64,000 nucleotides of DNA from the NCBI GenBank assembly GCA_016706255.1, contig JADJJZ010000003.1, positions 523,501 to 587,500 on the forward strand. Direction: 5' to 3'. This DNA is from Bacteroidota bacterium. Its GTDB lineage: Bacteria > Bacteroidota > Bacteroidia > Chitinophagales > BACL12. The notes beneath the pieces are model-generated. The model was not told where the DNA came from. It worked only from the letters and a program-made list of their open reading frames with translations, and ran no database searches. The position numbers were made by a program, and so were the translations under genes. Shown here piece by piece: positions 60,043 to 64,000 of the stretch; positions within the stretch are counted from its first letter, which is position 1; every line of letters begins with the position of its first letter.

Positions 60043-61284
60043 AAACGTATGCACAACCAACCCACTTCTCAACTTCGGTTCAAACCAAGTCGATTTCGGA
60101 GGCATCACATTTCCACTATCAGCAATATTAATCAACTGCTGAATAGAAACAGGATATAAACTTATAGCCAACTGCATTTCACCGCTGTTAACACGTTTTT
60201 CTAATTCACCTAATCCGCGAATACCGCCAACAAAATCAATTCTTTTATCAGTACGTTGATCTTTTATTCCTAAAATCGGATCTAAAATATGATTCGACAT
60301 TATAGTTACATCTAAAACATCAATTGGGTCGTTATCGTTATACGTTCCCGGTTTGGCAGTTAATTTATACCATGTTTTATTTAAATATAAACCGAACGTA
60401 TGTAATGCTTCAGGCTTGTAGATACTATCGCGTTTTTCAACAGTGAAATTACTTTCCAATGCACCTAAAATAGCTTCAGGTGTATGGCCATTTAAATCTT
60501 TCACCACACGATTATAATCCATAATCATTAACTGACTGGCAGGAAAAATTACACTTAAAAAGAAATTATATTCTTCGTTGCCGGTATGGTTCGGATTTTT
60601 ATCGCCTATTGCTTTTCCAACTTTTGCGCTTGATGCACTTCTGTGGTGACCATCTGCTATGTAAGTAAAAGGCACTTTTGTTTGGAATAAATCAGTTAAT
60701 GCAGTTACATCTTTTGGACTGTCAATTAACCAAAAAGTATGTTGAATGCCATCTTCCGCAGTAAAATCGTAAACAGGTGATGTTGTGGTTACTATCGTAT
60801 TAATAATAGCATCAATTTCTGCTACATCAGGGTAAGTTAAAAATACCGGTTCAGGATGGCATTGTAATTCAGCCATGTGACGAATACGGTCGTTTTCTTT
60901 TTCCGGACGGGTATATTCGTGTTTTTTAATAATATCATTAAAATAATCTTCGATAGATGAATTTGCAACGAGCCCAACCTGTGCATGTCCGTTCATGATT
61001 TGACGGTAAGCATACATATTTGGCGTTGCATCCATATTAAAAGTACCATTCGATTGAAATTTTTTCCAGTTTTCAACCGCTTTAGCATAAACTGCATCAG
61101 CATAATGGTCAATATCTTCGGGAAGATCAATTTCTGGTTTACAAACATGTAAAAAGGAGATATCGTTGCCGGCAGCTTCTTCGCGGGCTTCTTCACTGTT
61201 TAATACATCATACGGGCGACTAGCCACTTTAGCTGCTTGTTCGGGCTTTGGTCTCCAACCATTAAAAGATCTGATAATTGCCAT
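60040..61284 (-). CDS. DUF1015 family protein
   Basis: The 414-residue protein opens MAIIRSFNGWRPKPEQAAKVASRPYDVLNSEEAR, then has AYRQIMNGHAQVGLVANSSIEDY, HEYTRPEKENDRIRHM and the conserved YIADGHHRSASSAKVG (which contains a DGHHR motif). DUF1015 often neighbours serine biosynthesis genes (serC, serA) in Bacteroidota. Its role is unknown; the HHR segment suggests a nucleotide/phosphate or kinase-like site. A TATCTTTG element lies 14 bases before the ATG (61299-61306). Confidence 0.85.
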   Translation of the reverse strand: MAIIRSFNGWRPKPEQAAKVASRPYDVLNSEEAREEAAGNDISFLHVCKPEIDLPEDIDHYADAVYAKAVENWKKFQSNGTFNMDATPNMYAYRQIMNGHAQVGLVANSSIEDYFNDIIKKHEYTRPEKENDRIRHMAELQCHPEPVFLTYPDVAEIDAIINTIVTTTSPVYDFTAEDGIQHTFWLIDSPKDVTALTDLFQTKVPFTYIADGHHRSASSAKVGKAIGDKNPNHTGNEEYNFFLSVIFPASQLMIMDYNRVVKDLNGHTPEAILGALESNFTVEKRDSIYKPEALHTFGLYLNKTWYKLTAKPGTYNDNDPIDVLDVTIMSNHILDPILGIKDQRTDKRIDFVGGIRGLGELEKRVNSGEMQLAISLYPVSIQQLINIADSGNVMPPKSTWFEPKLRSGLVVHTF

Positions 61285-61298
61285 AGTTATTTTTTGCG

Positions 61299-61306
61299 CA
61301 AAGATA
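61299..61306 (-). promoter_or_regulatory. -7 element TATCTTTG of the DUF1015 gene
   Basis: Matches TAnnTTTG on the minus strand, 14 bases upstream of the ATG. A -33 TTG was not clearly placed at typical distance. Confidence 0.45.
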
Positions 61307-61467
61307 GTAAGTGTTTTGGCTTTTTAAACCCAATTTGAGCCGTTGTAACGGTGTTGTGGATTATTTAAGACATAAACTTTAACCCACGTTAACAAGAATA
61401 TCGCCATCGGTTTCACGGGAATATTGAAAATTGTAGTAATTTTAACAACAAAATAATAAAGCAAATT

Positions 61468-62328
61468 ATGAAGAAACTTTACAAAACATCCAGAAACACA
61501 AGATTAAAAGCCTATTCAGCAGCCGCTCTGGCATTAACAGCCGGTGCCTCTTCAGTTGATGCAACAATCGTTTATAACGATATTGAAGACATCACAATAG
61601 GCGTAGATGAAATGTTTGACCTCGACATTGATGGCGACGGTTCACTTGATTTTCACTTCAGAGCAGGTTCAGCTACAGGTTCAAGTGGAACTTGGTCATT
61701 TGGTTCTGTATTCGGAAATGCTACATCTTATACTGTAGGTAACTCCGGAAATCAATTAATAGGATATGTTGGTGCTTATTATAATTATGGTAGTGCATTG
61801 GATGCAGGCGACAATATTGGCCCTGATGGACCATGGTTAAGTTATCCAAGTTACGGTAATACAGCAGTGATTGCTTCTAATTTTTACGGTGTAACATATG
61901 GTGCATTCCCTGGTCAAGGCGAAAAATTCCTTGGTTTTAAATTTGTTTCAGGCGGAACTAACCACTACGGTTGGATGCGTGTTGTAGCTGATGTTAATCC
62001 GGTAACTATCACTGTTATGGATTATGCATATGATAATACTGCTGATGCAGAAATTGAAGCAGGTGCTACTATAAGCATTGCTGTTAATGAATTAGCCGCA
62101 GGTGCAGTTAATATTTATAGCTTCAATAGTGCTGTAACCATCGTTAATAACGCCGGTTTACAAAATGCAAATGCAATTGTAACTGATTTAACAGGAAAAC
62201 AAGTTGCTTCCGTTCAATTAAATAACGGAACAAATCAAATTGATTTATCGCAATTTGCTACCGGTAATTACCTTGTAAATATTACCAGTGCTGAAGGTAA
62301 TACAGCTAAACAAGTGTTTATTCAATAA
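61468..62328 (+). CDS. T9SS-secreted protein of the DGDG/HYGW family
   Basis: The 286-residue protein has a signal peptide of the same type as the 33-kb paralogue (LKAYSAAALALTAGASSVDA). DLDIDGDGSLDF (51-62) is a Ca-binding-like motif. The hallmark LGFKFVSGGTNHYGWMRVV, followed by MDYAYDNTADAEI, lies in the middle. A T9SS sorting domain ends the protein (IVTDLTGKQVASVQL, GNYLVNITS). It is transcribed opposite to its neighbours, DUF1015 and serA, which normally lie together. Surface location is likely; activity unknown. Confidence 0.8.
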   Translation: MKKLYKTSRNTRLKAYSAAALALTAGASSVDATIVYNDIEDITIGVDEMFDLDIDGDGSLDFHFRAGSATGSSGTWSFGSVFGNATSYTVGNSGNQLIGYVGAYYNYGSALDAGDNIGPDGPWLSYPSYGNTAVIASNFYGVTYGAFPGQGEKFLGFKFVSGGTNHYGWMRVVADVNPVTITVMDYAYDNTADAEIEAGATISIAVNELAAGAVNIYSFNSAVTIVNNAGLQNANAIVTDLTGKQVASVQLNNGTNQIDLSQFATGNYLVNITSAEGNTAKQVFIQ

Positions 62329-62345
62329 TTTATTCTGCAAAATAA

Positions 62346-62380
62346 AAAAGGCGTTCAATTAATTTTGAACGCCTTTTTTT
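62346..62380 (+). terminator. Bidirectional hairpin terminator between T9SS gene and serA
   Basis: AAAAGGCGTTCAA pairs with TTGAACGCCTTTT around a six-base loop; A and T tracts flank both sides. It lies 14 bases past the serA stop and 17 past the T9SS gene stop, so it can serve both. Confidence 0.8.
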
Positions 62381-62394
62381 GGGTTATAATTAAA

Positions 62395-63315
62395 TTAATT
62401 TACTCTGAAAGTGTCAATACCTTTATCCAGAAAATCAATTATTTGTTTAGCTGCAGCAATACCTGCATTTACATTTGCCTCTTCTGTTTGAGCGCCCATT
62501 TTTTTGGCGGGATAAAAAATTCTCTTTGCATACTGCTCTTTAAAAGATGATTCTAATTTCGGAACAAAATCAGTTACATAAGTAATATCATTGCGTTCAC
62601 CCATCAATTTTATTAAATCATCTTCATTAACAACATCCAAACGTGCAGTATTAACAAGCATACCGTTTTTTGGTAATAATTTTAATAGATGATAATTAAT
62701 TACACCTTTTGTTTCAGATGTTGATGGAATATGCAGCGATACATATTCGCAATGTTCAAAAATGTCCTCAAAACTATTTGCCGGCGTAACACCATCAATT
62801 TGAAGTGCAAGGCGGTCCATATTTCTTTTATAAGCAAATACTTCCATTCCAAAGCCGCGACCAATTTGCGACATATATCTTCCAATATTGCCATAGCCGA
62901 TAATACCCAGTTTTTTTCCGCGCAACTCTGTTCCTGAACTGCCACTGAATTGTTTTCTTGCCATATACAACATCATTCCAAACGCACATTCGGCAACGGC
63001 ATTTGCATTTTGCCCCGGCGTATTCATGCAAACCACATTATTTGATGATGCAGCTGCAAGATCCAGATTGTCGAACCCTGCTCCGGCGCGAACTACTATT
63101 TTCAGGTCCGGCGCAGCATTAATTACTTCTGCATCAACTAAATCGCTGCGCACTATTATTGCATGCGCTTTTTTTGCAGCTTCTATAAAGGAAGATTTTT
63201 CTGTATAGTTTTCCAACAACTGCATTTCATGGCCGGCATTGGTAATTACCTGGTTAATTTTTGCAACGGCTTCTTTAGCAAACGGTTTTTCTGTTGCCAA
63301 TAAAATAATACTCAT
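62395..63315 (-). CDS. serA: D-3-phosphoglycerate dehydrogenase
   Basis: The 306-residue enzyme starts serine synthesis by oxidising 3-phosphoglycerate with NAD. The NAD-binding motif is GYGNIG (140-145). Conserved substrate and cofactor segments are VRAGAGFDNLD, MNTPGQNANAVAECAFGMML and LVNTARLDVVNEDDL. It is the short form without the ACT or ASB regulatory domain, so it is probably not serine-inhibited. serC is the next gene upstream on the same strand (63 bases), and the two are probably one operon. Confidence 0.95.
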   Translation of the reverse strand: MSIILLATEKPFAKEAVAKINQVITNAGHEMQLLENYTEKSSFIEAAKKAHAIIVRSDLVDAEVINAAPDLKIVVRAGAGFDNLDLAAASSNNVVCMNTPGQNANAVAECAFGMMLYMARKQFSGSSGTELRGKKLGIIGYGNIGRYMSQIGRGFGMEVFAYKRNMDRLALQIDGVTPANSFEDIFEHCEYVSLHIPSTSETKGVINYHLLKLLPKNGMLVNTARLDVVNEDDLIKLMGERNDITYVTDFVPKLESSFKEQYAKRIFYPAKKMGAQTEEANVNAGIAAAKQIIDFLDKGIDTFRVN

Positions 63316-63378
63316 AATTGGTATTTGGGTTTAAAAAATCGCCACCATATTTACTAGTGGTGGCGATAGTATAATTAA

Positions 63379-64000
63379 TTAAGCTTTACGTTTTGCAAAT
63401 TCATCCATCAGATTCACAAGGAATTGAACACTGTCAATACCCATTGCATTATAAATAGAAGCACGCATGCCGCCCACACTGCGGTGACCTGCAAGTCCTA
63501 CACATTTATTCTCTTTGGCAAATTGTAAAAATTCAGGTTCCCATTCGCGGTTTTCCATAATGAAGTTTACATTCATCCAGCTACGATCTTCTTTAGCCAC
63601 AGTGCCTTTAAATAAAGGGTTGTTGTCGATTGCACTATATAATAGGTCTGCTTTAGCTTTATTATCCGCTTCAATTTTAGCCAAGCCACGTTCCTTAATC
63701 CAACGCAGGGTCAACATCGTAACATAAATCGGGAAAACAGGCGGTGTATTAAACATACTGCCTTCTTTAATATGTGTTCTGTAATCCATCATGGTTGGAA
63801 TCTGGCGATTAACCTTTCCGAGTAAACTTTCTTTAATAATAACCATGGTGACACCTGCAGGTCCGATATTTTTTTGTGCACCGGCATATATGAGGTCGAA
63901 CTGACTGTAATCTAATTGGCGTGAAAACATATCGGAGCTCATATCTATTATATATGGAACCGGGCTTTTTGGAAACTGATGGTATTGAGAGCCATATATT
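63379..64000 (-). CDS. serC: Phosphoserine aminotransferase, 5'-truncated by window edge
   Basis: The frame is open to the right edge, so the first part of the protein is outside the window. Visible: YIIDMSSDMFSR, then FDLIYAGAQKNIGPAGVTMVII with the PLP lysine (Lys in AQKN), and the end VGGMRASIYNAMGIDSVQFLVNLMDEFAK. SerC converts phosphohydroxypyruvate to phosphoserine using PLP and glutamate. It lies just upstream of serA. Confidence 0.95.
   Translation of the reverse strand, partial: IYGSQYHQFPKSPVPYIIDMSSDMFSRQLDYSQFDLIYAGAQKNIGPAGVTMVIIKESLLGKVNRQIPTMMDYRTHIKEGSMFNTPPVFPIYVTMLTLRWIKERGLAKIEADNKAKADLLYSAIDNNPLFKGTVAKEDRSWMNVNFIMENREWEPEFLQFAKENKCVGLAGHRSVGGMRASIYNAMGIDSVQFLVNLMDEFAKRKA

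Overview
The window reads as a chromosomal segment of an AT-rich Bacteroidota, probably a Saprospiria/Chitinophagia-type environmental lineage. Supporting evidence: many secreted proteins end in a type IX secretion (T9SS) C-terminal sorting domain; the DUF4290-murA and serC-serA-DUF1015 gene sets are typical of the phylum; several genes carry TAnnTTTG -7 promoter elements; TTG starts are frequent and Shine-Dalgarno sequences are mostly absent. I see no rRNA, tRNA, CRISPR array, integrase or transposase. The lineage call is inference from gene content.

Layout. 1-2.7 kb: 3' end of a T9SS-secreted protein, then homopolymers and a palindromic tandem-repeat array. 2.7-8.4 kb: two tandem von Willebrand A proteins, an orphan transketolase C-terminal subunit, and an ECF sigma / membrane protein / Spy-like envelope-stress operon. 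8.4-19 kb: core genes (DUF4290-murA, two thioredoxin-fold lipoproteins without CxxC, grpE-dnaJ, hisS, a low-molecular-weight tyrosine phosphatase, mnmE). 19-31 kb: a copper-handling cluster with a Cys-rich exported protein, a T9SS thioredoxin-like protein, two multicopper oxidases (one frameshifted and fused to a beta-barrel), an HMA-AraC regulator, a CopZ-like protein, a DUF3347 protein, a CPH-type P1B ATPase and a sialidase-fold T9SS protein with a CDCC motif. 31-33 kb: a HipBA toxin-antitoxin module with three clear operator copies. 33-45 kb: secreted and membrane proteins, gltA, an OprP-type porin and dense intergenic repeats. 46-51 kb: the clpS-aat N-degron pair, pdxH, and a sulfide:quinone oxidoreductase-like / DsrC-TusE / DsrE sulfur-relay operon. 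51-64 kb: a doubly frameshifted T9SS gene beside the tail of a lost paralogue, fumarylacetoacetase, a glycosyltransferase, PrsW, metB, DUF1015, serA and a truncated serC, with a secreted-protein gene on the opposite strand between DUF1015 and serA.

How the genes work together. The copper cluster can plausibly sense Cu (HMA-AraC), bind it (CopZ-like, DUF3347), export it (ATPase) and oxidise it outside the cytoplasm (multicopper oxidases). The sulfur operon can plausibly oxidise sulfide and pass the persulfide through DsrE to DsrC/TusE. ClpS and Aat form an N-end-rule pathway. A notable background feature is repeat-rich intergenic DNA: at least six unrelated families, including one palindromic sequence whose same 27-mer occurs at two loci and which flanks a truncated four-helix-bundle gene. 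Three gene breaks, at least two of them explicable by a missing A in a short A-run, raise the possibility of long-read indel errors.
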